From NCBI GenBank assembly GCA_024195265.1, contig JAJLRJ010000007.1, positions 10,965,828-11,029,827 on the forward strand: 64,000 nucleotides of DNA. Direction: 5' to 3'. A program made the translations under genes and the position numbers. Origin of the DNA: Dendrophyllia cribrosa. Taxonomy: Eukaryota > Cnidaria > Anthozoa > Scleractinia > Dendrophylliidae. Positions 1 through 13,120 of the stretch are shown one piece after another. The notes beneath the pieces are model-generated. The model did not search any database and was not told the origin of the DNA. It was given only the letters and a program-made list of their open reading frames with translations. The stretch's first letter is position 1, and each line of letters opens with the position of its first letter.

Positions 1-65
1 TGATCATCGAGTGATTTGTGCACAAACCAGGACCTCCAATGGCTCCATCAACGCCGTCTAGCGAC

Positions 66-240
66 AAATACTGTCTTTCGAAACTCAAATAATTCCCTTA
101 TTGGAACGATAAATGTCTTTCGAGACACACATTTTTCCCTTTTGGAATGAAAAATGTCTTTCGAGACACAAATAAGTTTAAGCTTAATTCTCCTATGGAA
201 ACTAAAAAAGTCTTTCAAGCCACAAATGTCAAATGCTGAA
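66..240. repeat. Imperfect tandem repeat (about 50 bp period)
   Basis: The phrase TGTCTTTCGAGACACA and variants recur about every 45-55 bases, three to four times, each followed by a TTCCC(T)TTTGGAA-like segment. The frame seen on the minus strand here is a by-product of the repeat. Confidence 0.6.
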
Positions 241-3200
241 ATGGATTTTAATACGCGTTTTACCGCATATCTACGTTGAAATAACATTTTACCCTTCTAA
301 TTAGTGTTGGTTTTCGTGGCCTAGTGGCGTGGTTCATGTTACTGCAATCAAACAGCAGTCAGACGGCTCGAGTTAAAATCTTGCCGTGAACCTTTTTTTT
401 CCTTTCTTTTTGCGTTCTTCAAAAGTCGTTACGTTTAATTTTAAAAAAATATATCGAACCGTGTCAGTATAAAAGCATAAGCTCACCGCAATATTGCGTT
501 ACGCGTTACCATTTCTTATTCATGGGTTGGCTCACAGGAAACTTTCATTATTTACAGTAGTAGCCACATGTAGTCGCCGACTACTTGTTTGGCCGTCGGC
601 AATTATAGTCTGCGGTTGTGTTTTATTCTTGCGGAGCTTAGCATTCGCGAAAAAGGGGAAATGTGGCTAACAGCTCCCAATTAATAAGTCAGAGCGTATG
701 ATTATTTAATATTCTGCACAACAGATAACAACAACTCAGTAAAGAGCTGAAAGCCCTTGTTTTCAGGAAAGAACATTTATTGAACTCGACAGCTGTAGTC
801 GTCTTTAAGAGAAGCAATACATGTTTTTTTTCTCGCCAAACACAAGAAACAGGCAAGGCGTATCTTCGCCTTCTTATAATGTACTTTGCGCCAACGATTG
901 TAAGGCCCAAAGAGGGAGAAAACGCAATTTTAAAACCCAATTATCTCGTCAAAAACAAGAGGCTTCTTGTATAAAGGAAACGAATTACGAGTCTTTTTGG
1001 ACTTCAGTTCGCCTTCATAAGTGTTTCTTAAGTACTGTGTATATCATTGTAACTTTTTAGATCTTTGTTCAGTTAGTTAAGATGCACGGCACATCAACGG
1101 AAAAAATGTTGTCGAGAAAGCAGCAAATAAATCGTCATTTTTAAAAAGATCACGATGTATTTTAAATTTGTAAAACATGTTTCGATGTGACTCACATCTT
1201 CGTCATTTACAAAAGTATTTGAAAAACCGTTGGAACTTATAACAACCTAAAGAAGCTTGCATAATTAACTATGATTACATAAATTAACAACAAAGAAAGA
1301 AGGCGAAAATAATAACAATGTCTAAAGCGTAAGTGTTAGATTGACGTGTTTGACTTGTTGATTTAAATTGGGTGTTTACCAGTTGATGTGCATAACCTCC
1401 TTGACTTTGAGTTGGAATTTTTGCGGAGGCAGAATCGAGGATTTCAAAGCAAGCTGTGGAACAAGATGTGCAGCAAGGTTCCGAGCTTTGTAGATGTTTA
1501 AAGATGTGAGAGGACTTATGTGTACATTCAGAATTAAACCGTTCATTAGAATCAGCTTAAAAGATCCAAAAATACTCCATAGACCTGTTTCTCTTCGCGA
1601 TAGATTTCACCGTTGTCTTATCATTCTTCACCAATTTTTCCAACAATGGAAAAGTAGCGAAATACCCAAGCGTGAAGGTATGTAGGAGTCCTAGGAAACA
1701 CAATTGTTCTTGGCTGCTCAAAACGGGTAAATTAAGCAATAATGATGCAGGGCTTAGACAACGGCGTTCGTACGGAACCGTTAGGTAACTAAATTTAGGC
1801 AATGGTTTTGAATGCAAATAGAAATTTATTATTTATAGTTGAGTGGGCGCGTGCTATTTCATGCGAGCGAGCATGATATAGCAGGGGAACCCCAGAAGTA
1901 TAAATGCCTTTTGTGTCAGAAATCTTCCTAAAAATTTATATTCAACAGATCTTAGTGGCTAAGAAGGAATCAGAATACTTCACTCAGAATGCGAGTATAT
2001 CTTTTAAATATACATTCAATTGTACTGTAAATCTCAGAAAAAGAGCCCTACTCTGCTAAAATTTAAAAAAAAGTGATGAAAAGTACAACGACTACTGCAA
2101 AGACACAACTTATACAAGTCAAACCAATATTTTACACTATTGTGTCAGCTTTGCATTAGTCCTTGAACTTTACATAACTTCTAATATATTTTGGTAGTTT
2201 ATTACCGGTAAAACACGAATTATGACGTAGGGTACGGTGGCGAATTATTATATATTCGTTATTTATAAAAGCGTTTGCGAGTGACTAAGGTGGCGATGGA
2301 GCGATTAATAGAGCGAGTGGTATTGGTATGGTTGTTTATTCATAGGAAACGAACCAACAGGCACCGTGCTTATTGAAAGGTGGGTGTGCAAATCGTGCAG
2401 GCGACGATTTTCGAGTTTCACAAAGAACGTGAAATGGTGGCTGCTATCTTGTTATTTATCAGATTTTGCCGAATATTTGTCAGCATTAGCGCAATGGATG
2501 CTTGAGGATCTTGCTTCAGCTAATGGCCGATTTTTTAGGAGGTTAGGACAAAGTGTTCAATTGATGTCATCGCGTGTTTGGGGGATTTCTTGACGTATTT
2601 CAGTGATCGTGAATGTGCCTGACTCACAAAACCATGCTTTCGCCACATTACATTAAGGTAGTGGAACTGCTATAAGGTCAAAAATAAACCATATCCAAAA
2701 GTTTAATAAATTAAAAGTTTATGTTAAGTAGTACACAAATCCAAAATATTACGGCTTATTTTCAACTACAAGCAGAAATATCTACGGCCGAAATTCCGTT
2801 GTGAAGGCCGCCATTTTGGGACGCCATATTGGATTCTTCGAGTTGACGCATGCGTGTTTAGAACAACAAGCGCGACAGCCGCGTGTAAGAGTTGTATATT
2901 TCACGCGAGAACTCGCAGTGCAATTTTCATATTCTAACCACTCTATGTAATTCTCAATCCAAATATATGAATTGAAATCGACGTGAAGTGCTTAAAAGCT
3001 ATCTTTACAAATTAATCGAGGAAGCACAATTAGCAGTAACACAAATAAGCCTAACTTATGCGATGAGAAATATTGACGATTTCCAAGAGATTTCTTACTT
3101 TTTCTGCATGTTGTACGGAATAGCTACACGCTTTTCTGGTGAGCTAAAGGCATCGTCGCTTGTTGTTCCCACTTCAATTCGGATAAGTAGTGGGCAAGGG

Positions 3201-3600
3201 CAACCGATTTGTAGTTTTATCGGAGCTAGGCGCCTTCAAGCATTTCTGCAGAGGGCAATTAATTTTTCGTTGGAGATAGCCACGCGCGTTCGTTCTCCCG
3301 TCTTGCCGTTGTTTCTCCCGTATCTTCCGCCATATCTTTTTTTCTCGAAACCGAGAATGCTCGACAAACACACTTTCGCGTGGGATCGCGTGGTATCTCG
3401 AACATTCGTGCGCAGTAGCGTACTACGCATAACATCCGCTGTGCTCATCCACCGAAGTCTCGCATTTCTTTTGGTTGCTATGAACTACGTCATTGTTTAC
3501 GCCGCCATATTGGAAATCCGACGCGAAGCGACTTAAAACGATGATTTCGGCATCCTATCGTCGCCTTTCGTGTTGTAATCGGGTCTAAGTCGCAACAGAC
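241..3600. other. Gene-free stretch
   Basis: No frame here shows a recognisable domain or convincing exon boundaries. The longest frame (2988-3536, plus) has no family signature and contains a segment of the ATGGCGGC/CGCCATATTGGA type that is common in animal repeats. I see no RNA gene. Confidence 0.5.
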
Positions 3601-3634
3601 AATACGAACAGCGGTTTACTCGTAAGAATTCAAT

Positions 3635-3895
3635 ATGGCGACGAAGAAAGAACGTATCGCGACGAATATTATGGCCGATTTTGTAGCCATGATAGATCGC
3701 ACTGAAAACAAATTGATGTGGAACGATGAAGACTTATAATATCTCATTGAAACTTGCCAGGTTTATTCGTATAATGTTGAGGAAATACGACTTCAATACC
3801 CGGGACTAAGGGAACATTTTGGAATTTCTGGCGGTCGCTTAAAGTCAGGGGACATTAGGGAAAATTTAGACCGCCATATCTCAAGAATAAATTGA
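3635..3895 (+). pseudogene. Small ORF interrupted by an in-frame TAA, unknown product
   Basis: An ATG at 3635 opens 34 codons, stops at TAA 3737-3739, and the same frame then stays open for 51 more codons to TGA at 3893-3895. The conceptual product is hydrophilic and helix-rich, with Lys/Glu-rich ends. I do not recognise a family. A single premature stop in an otherwise open short frame suggests a recently decayed small gene or exon, but a chance ORF of this length is also possible. Confidence 0.25.
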
Positions 3896-4046
3896 CGTCA
3901 AATCCCGAGAAAAAAAAGTTAACTAAACATTTTAAGTATGAATCGGTTCCAATCTATTTTTTATTCGTAACTATCAAGGAAAAGCTAAAAATCTGCAATC
4001 CTTGTTTTTCTGAGCCTGCGATGTAAATTGGAATTCACACCTTAGG

Positions 4047-4213
4047 TGACGTCAAAGACTCAAACATACCTCACTCGTTGAAATTATAATAACAATCAGC
4101 ATAGAAAATTGCACGAAGAACAAGTCCAAAGTTTTTGTTGCTTTTCGCGTGATTTTCAATACTTATTGTTATTATAATTTCAACCCGTGAGGTATTTTTG
4201 AGCCTTTGACGTC
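4047..4213. repeat. Foldback (inverted repeat) with arms of about 50 bp
   Basis: The arm at 4047-4096 is repeated in inverted orientation at 4164-4213. Both arms contain TGACGTCAAAG-type sequence and ATTATAATAACAAT or its complement. The loop is about 67 bases. This is typical of a small foldback or MITE-like element. Confidence 0.7.
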
Positions 4214-4831
4214 ACTTTCTCCCATTCGCAACCGAGCCTTGGAACAAGGTTGATTAATGGCGGCCGTAAATTCTCGGAAATAAATGTTAAAATAAAATGA
4301 CTTCTGATGTTCGTAATGAATTGAAATTTGGCAAGATGAGTAAGAAAGTCTAATTGTACACGAAAATGTGAAAAAATGAAAATCAAAAATTTGATCACAG
4401 GGGCACTTTAAGAAATAATTCTTTCAAATGGACATGTTTATAGCAGATCTACTACCTTCAGGAAAATACTAACAGGAGTTAGCTCAACGATTTACTTAAG
4501 GCATTAGCAATTGAACAAATTAAAGCAACCGGTTTAAGCAACACAGCTATGCTACAAGTGTGATCAATTTAGAATACGTTTTTGTGTTTTTTTTATTTCC
4601 AGGATATTGATCGTGTTACTAGGGAACTCAATTTAGCTAATTATTATGTACAAATTTGTATAAAAAAAAATGGCCATTTATTTAAAGGGAAACCGTACAA
4701 CTTAGGGAATGTAATTATCTATCACGTTTCAGCGAAATCGGTGATTATTCGGTGATTACTTTCCCCAATCGAACCATCAAGAGCATTCTCTCACGACAGC
4801 CATAAAAACCGTAAAAATCTACAAATTATTA

Positions 4832-4843
4832 CTTTAATTGCAG
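4832..4843 (+). promoter_or_regulatory. Probable splice acceptor before the TPR-CHAT exon
   Basis: A T-rich tract ends in CAG at 4841-4843, three bases before the first ATG of the long frame. It could mean that the large exon is preceded by upstream exons or a 5' UTR intron, in which case the ATG at 4846 need not be the true start. Confidence 0.45.
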
Positions 4844-4845
4844 GT

Positions 4846-7800
4846 ATGAAAAAAAGACAAGACAAAAAGAGGATTAACAAAAAAGCCATAGAACGTCATC
4901 TCCAGATTGCAAAAGAAGTGGGAGACAGGGCAGGAGAAGGACGCGCGTATGGTAATCTTGGCATCGTCCATGACAGTCTTGGAGATTACAAAAAAGCCAT
5001 AGAGTACCATGAACGTCATCTCCAGATTGCAAAAGAAGTGGGAGACAGGGCAGGAGAAGGAAGCACGTATGGTAATCTTGGCAACGCCCATCAGAGTCTT
5101 GGAGATTACAAAAAAGCCATAGAGTACCATGAACGTCATCTCCAGATTGCAAAAGAAGTGGGAGACAGGGCAGGAGAAGGACGCGCGTATGGTAATCTTG
5201 GCAACGCCCATGACAGTCTTGGAGATTACAAAAAAGCCATAGAGTACCATGAACGTCATCTCCAGATTGCAAAAGAAGTGGGAGACAGGGCAGGAGAAGG
5301 ACGCGCGTACGGTAATCTTGGCAACGCCCATGACAGTCTTGGAGATTACAAAAAAGCCATAGAGTACCATGAACGTGATCTCCAGATTGCAAAAGAAGTG
5401 GGAGACAGGGCAGGAGAAGGACGCGCGTATGGTAATCTTTGCAAAGCCCATAAGGGACTTGGAGATTACAAAAAAGCCATAGAGTACCATGAACGTGGTC
5501 TCCAGATTGCAAAAGAAGTGAGAGACAGGGCAGGAGAAGGATGCGCGTATGGTAATCTTGGCAACGCCCATGACAGTCTTGGAGATTACAAAAAAGCCAT
5601 AGAGTACCATGAACGTGATCTCCAGATTGCAAAAGAAGTGGGAGACAGGGCAGGAGAAGGACGCGCGTACGGTAATCTTGGCAACGCCCATGACAGTCTT
5701 GGAGATTACAAAAAAGCCATAGAGTACCATGAACGTCATCTCCAGATTGCAAAAGAAGTGGGAGAAAGGGCAGGAGAAGGATGCGCGTATGGTAATCTTG
5801 GCAACGCCCATCGGAGTCTTGGAGATTACAAAAAAGCCATAGAGTACCATGAACGTGATCTCCAGATTGCAAAAGAAGTGGGAGACAGGGCAGGAGAAGG
5901 ATGCGCGTATGGTAATCTTGGCAACGCCCATGACAGTCTTGGAGATATCAAAAAAGCCATAGAGTACCATGAACGTCATCTCCAGATTGCAAAAGAAGTG
6001 GGAGACTGGGCAGGAGAAGGACGCACGTATGGTAATCTTGGCCACGCGCATAAGGGACTTGGAGATTACAAAAAAGCCATAGAGTACCATGAACGTGATC
6101 TCCAGATTGCAAAAGAAGTGGGAGACAGGGCAGGAGAAGGAAGCACGTATGGTAATCTTGGCAACGTCCATCAGAATCTTGGAGATTACAAAAAAGCCAT
6201 AGAGTACCATGAACGTCATCTCCAGATTGCAAAAGAAGTGGGAGACAGGGCAGGAGAAGGACGCGCGTATGGTAATCTTGGCATCGTCCATGACAGTCTT
6301 GGAGATTACAAAAAAGCCATAGAGTACCATGAACGTGATCTCCAGATTGCAAAAGAAGTGGGAGACAGGGCAGGAGAAGGAAGCACGTATGGTAATCTTG
6401 GCAACGCCCATCAGAGTCTTGGAGATTACAAAAAAGCCATAGAGTACCATGAACGTCATCTCCAGATTGCAAAAGAAGTGGGAGACAGGGCAGGAGAAGG
6501 ACGCGCGTATGGTAATCTTGGCAACGCCCATGACAGTCTTGGAGATTACAAAAAAGCCATAGAGTACCATGAACGTCATCTCCAGATTGCAAAAGAAGTG
6601 GGAGACAGGGCAGGAGAAGGACGCGCGTACGGTAATCTTGGCAACGCCCATGACAGTCTTGGAGATTACAAAAAAGCCATAGAGTACCATGAACGTCATC
6701 TCCAGATTGCAAAAGAAGTGGGAGACAGGGCAGGAGAAGGACGCGCGTATGGTAATCTTTGCAAAGCCCATAAGGGACTTGGAGATTACAAAAAAGCCAT
6801 AGAGTACCATGAACGTGATCTCCAGATTGCAAAAGAAGTGGGAGACAGGGCAGGAGAAGGAAGCGCGTATGGTAATCTTGGCAACGCCCATCAGAGTCTT
6901 GGAGATTACAAAAAAGCCATAGAGTACCATGGACGTCATCTCCAGATTGCAAAAGAAGTGGGAAACAGGGCAGGAGAAGGACGCGCGTATGGTAATCTTG
7001 GCAACGCCCATGACAGTCTTGGAGATTACAAAAAAGCCATAGAGTACCATGAACGTCATCTCCAGATTGCAAAAGAAGTGGGAGACAGGGCAGGAGAAGG
7101 ATGCGCGTATGGTAATCTTGGCAACGCCCATGACAGTCTTGGAGATTACAAAAAAGCCATAGAGTACCATGAACGTCATCTCCAGATTGCAAAAGAAGTG
7201 GGAGACTGGGCAGGAGAAGGACGCGCGTATGGTAATCTTGGCCACGCGCATAAGGGACTTGGAGATTACAAAAAAGCCATAGAGTACCATGAACGTGATC
7301 TCCAGATTGCAAAAGAAGTGGGAGACAGGGCAGGAGAAGGAAGCACGTATGGTAATCTTGGCAACGTCCATCAGAATCTTGGAGATTACAAAAAAGCCAT
7401 AGAGTACCATGAACGTCATCTCCAGATTGCAAAAGAAGTGGGAGACAGGGCAGGAGAAGGACGCGCGTATGGTAATCTTGGCATCGTCCATGACAGTCTT
7501 GGAGATTACAAAAAAGCCATAGAGTACCATGAACGTGATCTCCAGATTGCAAAAGAAGTGGGAGACAGGGCAGGAGAAGGAAGCACGTATGGTAATCTTG
7601 GCAACGCCCATCAGAGTCTTGGAGATTACAAAAAAGCCATAGAGTACCATGAACGTCATCTCCAGATTGCAAAAGAAGTGGGAGACAGGGCAGGAGAAGG
7701 ACGCGCGTATGGTAATCTTGGCAACGCCCATGACAGTCTTGGAGATTACAAAAAAGCCATAGAGTACCATGAACGTCATCTCCAGATTGCAAAAGAAGTG

Positions 7801-9909
7801 GGAGACTGGGCAGGAGAAGGACGCACGTATGGTAATCTTGGCCACGCGCATAAGGGACTTGGAGATTACAAAAAAGCCATAGAGTACCATGAACGTCATC
7901 TCCAGATTGCAAAAGAAGTGGGAGAAAGGGCAGGAGAAGGAAGCGCGTATGGTAATCTTGGCAACGTCCATCGGAATCTTGGAGATTACAAAAAAGCCAT
8001 AGAGTACCATGAACGTCATCTCCAGATTGCAAAAGAAGTGGGAGACAGGGCAGGAGAAGGACGCGCGTATGGTAATCTTGGCATCGTCCATGACAGTCTT
8101 GGAGATTACAAAAAAGCCATAGAGTACCATGAACGTGATCTCCAGATTGCAAAAGAAGTGGGAGACAGGGCAGGAGAAGGATGCGCGTATGGTAATCTTG
8201 GCAACGCCCATCAGAGTCTTGGAGATTACAAAAAAGCCATAGAGTACCATGAACGTCATCTCCAGATTGCAAAAGAAGTGGGAGACAGGGCAGGAGAAGG
8301 ACGCGCGTATGGTAATCTTGGCAACGCCCATGACAGTCTTGGAGATTACAAAAAAGCCATAGAGTACCATGAACGTGATCTCCAGATTGCAAAAGAAGTG
8401 GGAGACAGGGCAGGAGAAGGACGCGCGTATGGTAATCTTGGCAACGCCCATCAGAGTCTTGGAGATTACAAGAAAGCCATAGACTATTATCAGCGCAGTG
8501 TTACAACGTACAATCACGTTAGGCATAAACTTGATTATCATGATAAGTGGAAAGTTAGCTTTCGAAATATGTACGAGACTGCGTACGCTAGATTGTGGCG
8601 TTTGTTGTTAAAGCAAGGCAAGACTGTCGAGGCACTGTCTTCCGCTGAGCAAGGACGTGCGCAGGCTCTAATAGATCTTATGGAACTCAAGTATGGATTA
8701 CAAACAACCAATGCAGAATTAGGAAGAGAGAATGTAACTACATGGGACATATTTAGTTGCCTTTCATCGAATACAGTTTTTATAGGGATCGCCAGAGAAG
8801 AAATAATTTTCTGGGTTAGTGAAGAAGGACAAAATGTTGTATTAAGAAGAAGACAAATCGACGATGACCTTAGGACGAACAATGCCGCGACATATTTGCA
8901 GTCTCTAATACAGAATGCATACCTGGAAATTGGTGTGGCAGCTGATGTAAAATGCGAAGATCGGTCATTGGAGAAAATGAAAGATGAAAAGCGGGCAGAT
9001 GAAAGATCAAGCAGGCCACGATGTCATTCGTCACACTTCGACACCAATGCTTTACGAACATTACATGATGTTCTTTTTGACCCCATTGCAGAGTTGTTCC
9101 AAGGCAATGAAGTAATATTCGTTCCCGAAGGTCCTCTGTGTTTGGCTCCTTATGCTGCATTTTTGAACTCGAATTCGAAGTACCTTTGTGAAACTTTCAG
9201 AATCCGACTTCTTCCATCCCTGACTAGTTTGAAATTGATCACAGATTGTGCAGACGACTACCACAGAAAGACTGGTGCCCTACTCGTGGGTGATCCGTGG
9301 GTACAAGGAGTGACCGAGTTACAGGAGCTTCCATACGCCAGAGAGGAAGTAGAGATGATTGCGCGAATACTTCGCACTGCACCTCTCATTGGAAGGCAGG
9401 CAACAAAAGATGAAGTGTTAAAACGTCTCTCCTCGGTTGCATTGGTTCACATTGCTGCTCATGGTAGTATGGAGACAGGAGAAATTGCCCTAGCACCAAA
9501 CTCCACAAAGTCATCCTCAACTCCAAACTCCGCACAAACTCCGGACTTTCTTTTAACCATGAAAGATGTTTTAAATGTTCAGATACAGGCAAGACTGGTT
9601 GTGCTTAGTTGTTGTCATAGTGCTCGTGGGGAGATTAAGGCTGAGGGTGTTGTTGGAATTGCACGGGCATTTTTGGGTGCTGGTGCTCGTTCTGTTCTGG
9701 TGTCATTGTGGGCAATTGATGACAAGGCCACTCTGGAGTTTATGAAAATTTTCTACCGACACCTAGTAAAAGGAAGAAGCGCCAGTGAAGCTCTGAATCA
9801 GGCTATGAAATGCATGAGAGAATATAACAAGTTTAGTGCAGTGAAGCACTGGGCTCCGTTTGTACTCATTGGTGATGACGTCACGCTTGAGTTCGATGAA
9901 ATTAACTAG
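4846..9909 (+). CDS. TPR-repeat protein with C-terminal CHAT domain (TTC28-like)
   Basis: One uninterrupted frame of 1687 residues. Residues of about 10-1210 are 30 tandem TPR units of 40 residues (the longer TPR variant also found in LGN/TTC28-type proteins), with core phrases GNLGNAH and [13 protein letters not shown] linker with AEQGRAQAL follows, and the last roughly 350 residues form a CHAT domain, a caspase-fold peptidase module. The expected catalytic pair is visible: His1539 in the HIAAHG motif and Cys1590 in LSCC, followed by [17 protein letters not shown] and the terminal HWAPFVLIG block. In bacteria, TPR-CHAT proteins act as triggered proteases; in animals the role is not established. 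A cytoplasmic signalling or immune role is inference. No signal peptide or membrane segment is seen. An acceptor-like CAG lies just upstream, so 5' exons may exist. Stop TAG at 9907-9909. Confidence 0.9.
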   Translation: MKKRQDKKRINKKAIERHLQIAKEVGDRAGEGRAYGNLGIVHDSLGDYKKAIEYHERHLQIAKEVGDRAGEGSTYGNLGNAHQSLGDYKKAIEYHERHLQIAKEVGDRAGEGRAYGNLGNAHDSLGDYKKAIEYHERHLQIAKEVGDRAGEGRAYGNLGNAHDSLGDYKKAIEYHERDLQIAKEVGDRAGEGRAYGNLCKAHKGLGDYKKAIEYHERGLQIAKEVRDRAGEGCAYGNLGNAHDSLGDYKKAIEYHERDLQIAKEVGDRAGEGRAYGNLGNAHDSLGDYKKAIEYHERHLQIAKEVGERAGEGCAYGNLGNAHRSLGDYKKAIEYHERDLQIAKEVGDRAGEGCAYGNLGNAHDSLGDIKKAIEYHERHLQIAKEVGDWAGEGRTYGNLGHAHKGLGDYKKAIEYHERDLQIAKEVGDRAGEGSTYGNLGNVHQNLGDYKKAIEYHERHLQIAKEVGDRAGEGRAYGNLGIVHDSLGDYKKAIEYHERDLQIAKEVGDRAGEGSTYGNLGNAHQSLGDYKKAIEYHERHLQIAKEVGDRAGEGRAYGNLGNAHDSLGDYKKAIEYHERHLQIAKEVGDRAGEGRAYGNLGNAHDSLGDYKKAIEYHERHLQIAKEVGDRAGEGRAYGNLCKAHKGLGDYKKAIEYHERDLQIAKEVGDRAGEGSAYGNLGNAHQSLGDYKKAIEYHGRHLQIAKEVGNRAGEGRAYGNLGNAHDSLGDYKKAIEYHERHLQIAKEVGDRAGEGCAYGNLGNAHDSLGDYKKAIEYHERHLQIAKEVGDWAGEGRAYGNLGHAHKGLGDYKKAIEYHERDLQIAKEVGDRAGEGSTYGNLGNVHQNLGDYKKAIEYHERHLQIAKEVGDRAGEGRAYGNLGIVHDSLGDYKKAIEYHERDLQIAKEVGDRAGEGSTYGNLGNAHQSLGDYKKAIEYHERHLQIAKEVGDRAGEGRAYGNLGNAHDSLGDYKKAIEYHERHLQIAKEVGDWAGEGRTYGNLGHAHKGLGDYKKAIEYHERHLQIAKEVGERAGEGSAYGNLGNVHRNLGDYKKAIEYHERHLQIAKEVGDRAGEGRAYGNLGIVHDSLGDYKKAIEYHERDLQIAKEVGDRAGEGCAYGNLGNAHQSLGDYKKAIEYHERHLQIAKEVGDRAGEGRAYGNLGNAHDSLGDYKKAIEYHERDLQIAKEVGDRAGEGRAYGNLGNAHQSLGDYKKAIDYYQRSVTTYNHVRHKLDYHDKWKVSFRNMYETAYARLWRLLLKQGKTVEALSSAEQGRAQALIDLMELKYGLQTTNAELGRENVTTWDIFSCLSSNTVFIGIAREEIIFWVSEEGQNVVLRRRQIDDDLRTNNAATYLQSLIQNAYLEIGVAADVKCEDRSLEKMKDEKRADERSSRPRCHSSHFDTNALRTLHDVLFDPIAELFQGNEVIFVPEGPLCLAPYAAFLNSNSKYLCETFRIRLLPSLTSLKLITDCADDYHRKTGALLVGDPWVQGVTELQELPYAREEVEMIARILRTAPLIGRQATKDEVLKRLSSVALVHIAAHGSMETGEIALAPNSTKSSSTPNSAQTPDFLLTMKDVLNVQIQARLVVLSCCHSARGEIKAEGVVGIARAFLGAGARSVLVSLWAIDDKATLEFMKIFYRHLVKGRSASEALNQAMKCMREYNKFSAVKHWAPFVLIGDDVTLEFDEIN
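4880..8480. repeat. 30-unit tandem array of 120 bp encoding TPRs, with higher-order blocks
   Basis: Thirty 120-bp units that are nearly identical at the DNA level, differing mainly at a few codons. Classing units by the residues around GN(L)xxxH gives four successive blocks, each opening with an IVHDS unit (units 1, 12, 22 and 27), of about 11, 10, 5 and 4 units. The order HAHKG-NVHxN-IVHDS-NAHQS-NAHDS recurs three times. This indicates block duplications as well as single-unit duplication. Confidence 0.9.
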
Positions 9910-10028
9910 CCAACGAGGTAAATAGGGTTGTGTTTTATACTCGGGCCTTAACATGCTTGAGATGAAGGATGGTTGTTTTTGGGCACTGTCGGATTTTGCC
10001 ACTCGCACTTTTAGCTCAGGAAATTATA

Positions 10029-10777
10029 TACGGTAAAAACCGGTGTATAAGCCGCACTCGTAGATAAGCCGCACCCCGAGTTTTGAAGCTCAAATTTTGG
10101 AAAAAAAGTTTTTTTTAAATAAATTGGCTCCACAAAACATGAGCTAGACTTTGCTTCTATTCATCGAATCATCGTGTATTGAAAAAAAAAACACAGTTTC
10201 AGCAGTTCGTTTGCCCGCCGTTCGTTCAGGCCAAAAGAAGCTTGGTAACCGTGCAAATTTCTCGCGCACATGTTTTTATTTAGCCTGGTTGCTAAGGTTA
10301 ACCAAGATGGCCGCTTGTTTACAGATTCTTTTCTTTGGCTTCTTTCGTTCGTCTTCGGTGTTCCTTCATTGCTAAAACCTTCGAAATGTCTGACAAAGAT
10401 AGTGAGCACTGTTTTAACACAGGTATTTTGACAATTTGAGGCTAAATTTTACAATTTATAAACACAACGCTCACGTTCGTGCGTTTAATATGTGTTCGAT
10501 GCGGATTGTTCAATTTGATTTTTGCATGGTCTCGGAGGTGCTCTGGCCGCTCTGTTAGACAGACAAGATTCACTTTTCTACATCATCTAAAGTTAAAGAA
10601 TCTTGTGCCACGTTATACACCTCTAATAAAAAAAATCTTAATTTCGAGGCTGGTCAACTTATATAAGCGGAACGTTCGATAACCTTTTGCAGATGTTCCC
10701 GTAGATAAGCCGCACCCTTGATTTTGCGCAAAAATTTTGGGCAAAAAAGTGCGGCCTATACACCGGTGTTTACGGTA
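10029..10777. mobile_element. Non-autonomous DNA transposon, about 750 bp, with 29-bp TIRs
   Basis: The left end TACGGTAAAAACCGGTGTAT is matched in inverted orientation by the right end (10749-10777, ...ACACCGGTGTTTACGGTA). Subterminal repeats of TAGATAAGCCGCACCC lie near both ends. The interior has no transposase-like frame. The short frames on both strands inside it are not credible genes. Confidence 0.7.
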
Positions 10778-12300
10778 AGTTTGATTAACCAAAACTGAAA
10801 CTAGAATACAGCAATGATCGAAAACGTATTTGCTTGCAATAAACGTCACGCAGAAACGAAACAATGATATTGAATAGTGCCGAAAGTAAATAAAAGTTCT
10901 TTAAGATCATAATATTTGAACTGATGTTAGCTGGTTGTTCATTTGCATATAGACAATCATTGATCAAAATATGGTTATTTGCACGAGTACGTTCTAAATT
11001 AACGCCATATCTCGACTTAAAGTGTACAATGCAGTATAAATTACAATAACGTTACAGTGGCTGCTCAACTTTGCTGTTTTTCTTTTCTTTTAAAGGAAGA
11101 CACTGCATAAAGTGGAACAGGACGTCCCTCTATGGACTTGAAGCAGGTATCTATTTACTCCTGATCATTTGATGGAAAGTTCTTCACAAGACAGGGGCCT
11201 CTTCGACATTTGTAAACGAGACTGTAATCTTGTAAATATTCAACAAAATGAAGCTTTTCCCATAGTGTACATATTATAGCATCTCATTTTATAATTTCGG
11301 GTACGGTATTGTGGGTTGTCCAATACTCTGACAAATTTATGCATAGCATTGTATTCTATTATATGACCATAACAATAGTTTAACAATACATTCTAGAACG
11401 GCACAATACAGCACAATGTATTACAGTACAATGCTATGCATAAATTTTCCAGAGTACTGGACAATTATGACGGTATCTATCATTGTCAATCATACACTGT
11501 TCATTATCTTGTGTAACTTACAGAAACAATATTGCCACACAAAATGCAGTAGTTACGTGTTTGAAGAAAATGAGTTTTTTAACAAAAAGGACAACGCATT
11601 TGATTTTCTTTCAGTTTCGATAGAAAATCTATCTTGGTTAGTTACACGGTGACGATATACAGAATATAGCTGTTACAGCAATACCAATAGAAAGTATTTA
11701 CTAAAATCCATAACAGATTGAAAACAGTCAGGCGAAATAGATCCGATGAACAACAAAACAGAAAAGAACAAAAATATTAAATCAAAAAGACGCAGTTGCG
11801 TTAATTAACATGATGCAGTTTTTGGGTTAAAATGGGCTTTTCCCAGCTAATATGCGACACTTCTTTTATTTTAACTTTAAACGTAGTGGCAGGCAGCATA
11901 ATCGAAACTAGCAGTTAAAAACAGTCTGCGAAACACAAATTACGACATTCCTCTAGTTTCTGCCAATATTTTAAGACGTGAGCCCTTGTACTTCGACCTG
12001 TAGTTACCTGTCAAAAACTGTTGGCTAATTTCTCCAACATTGTCATCGTTACATCTTGCACAGATAAACTTAAAAACAACACACGGATGGAGCCCACAAT
12101 GGACAGGGTCTTTCAAAAATGTACACTTGTCTTACAACAGGAAACAATTAATTTTATGGTTAGATTGCTATAAATAATTTGTAGTTATATGCAGAGATTG
12201 TATAAGAGGGAGGACACGAAAAGCTATGGGTGGTCTGTGTCTTAGTCATACACTTGTCGATGGCTCTCTATTATATGAGTAGCAAAAAGAGTTTTGTGTA
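10778..12300. other. Gene-free stretch
   Basis: Apart from the foldback at about 11.31-11.47 kb, no gene or RNA is recognisable. A polypyrimidine-AAG followed by about 50 bases and a GTATCT near 11.09-11.15 kb could be a tiny exon, but nothing links it to a neighbour. Confidence 0.4.
11311..11468. repeat. Foldback repeat
   Basis: A segment containing TTTATGCATAGCATTGTA near 11336-11354 is repeated inverted near 11430-11448, with flanking TTGTCCA.TACTCTG matched as well. The arms are about 40 bases and imperfect, with the loop rich in ACAATACAG-like short repeats. Confidence 0.6.
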
Positions 12301-12303
12301 GGT

Positions 12304-13120
12304 CGACATCGGTGCAACATTCAATTGGGTAGTGAGAGGGAGGTGAAGTTTTCAACATATATAGACTACCTTACCATCGGCGCAACATGCAGTAGGGGAG
12401 CGGAGGGAGGTGAAGTTTCAACATATGCAGACTACCTTACCATCGGTGCAACATTCAATAGGGGAGGGAGCGGGAGAGGGAGGGAATAAACGTTTTCAAC
12501 ATACGTAGGCTACCTTACAATCGATGCAACATTCAATAGAGGAGGACGAAGAAGGTGAATTATGTTTCAACATAAATCGACCACCTTACCATCAGTGCAA
12601 TATATGCAATAGGGGAGGGGGAGGGAGGTGAAGTTTCAACATAATTATACTGACCCCTTACCATCGATGCAACATTCAATAGGGGAGGAGGGAGGTGAAG
12701 TTTCAAAATATACTGACCACCTTACCATCGGTGCAACATTCGATAGGGCAAGGGGAGGGAGGTGAAGTTTCAACATATAATGACCACTTTACCATCGGTG
12801 CAACATTCAATAGCGGAGGGGAGGGAGGTGATGTTTTCAACATATACTGACCACCTTACCATCGGTGCAACATTCAATAGGGGAGGGGGGAGGGAGTGAA
12901 GTTTTCAACATATTCTGACCACCTTACCATCGGTGCAACATTCAATAGGGAGGGGAGGCAGGTGAAGTTTCAACATATACAGACTACCTTACCATCGGTG
13001 CAACATTCCATAGGGGAGAGGAGGGAGGTGAAGTTTTCAACATATGCAGACTACCTTACCATTGATGCAAAATTCAATAGGGAAGGGGAAAAGGGGGAGG
13101 TGACGCTTCAATATATCTTC
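12304..13120. repeat. Satellite of about 60 bp, a dozen copies
   Basis: Each unit contains ACCTTACCATCGGTGCAACA, then ATTCAATAGGGGAGG, a G-rich GGGAGGGAGGTGAAG tract and TTTCAACATATACTGACC. Unit length varies because the purine tract expands and contracts. The short plus-strand frame across it is a repeat artefact. Confidence 0.9.

Noticed and set aside
2988..3536. 182-residue plus-strand frame
   Set aside because: No domain, no splice context, and it overlaps other open frames and repeat-like CGCCATATTGGA sequence.
4834..8541. Very long antisense frames (1235, 814 and 332 residues) over the TPR array
   Set aside because: They arise because a 120-bp repeat (a multiple of three) without a stop in an antisense frame stays open in every unit. 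The sense strand encodes a known domain.
12304..13120. Possible CRISPR-like array
   Set aside because: Repeats are directly adjacent with no unique spacers, vary in length and lie in an animal genome; it is a satellite.
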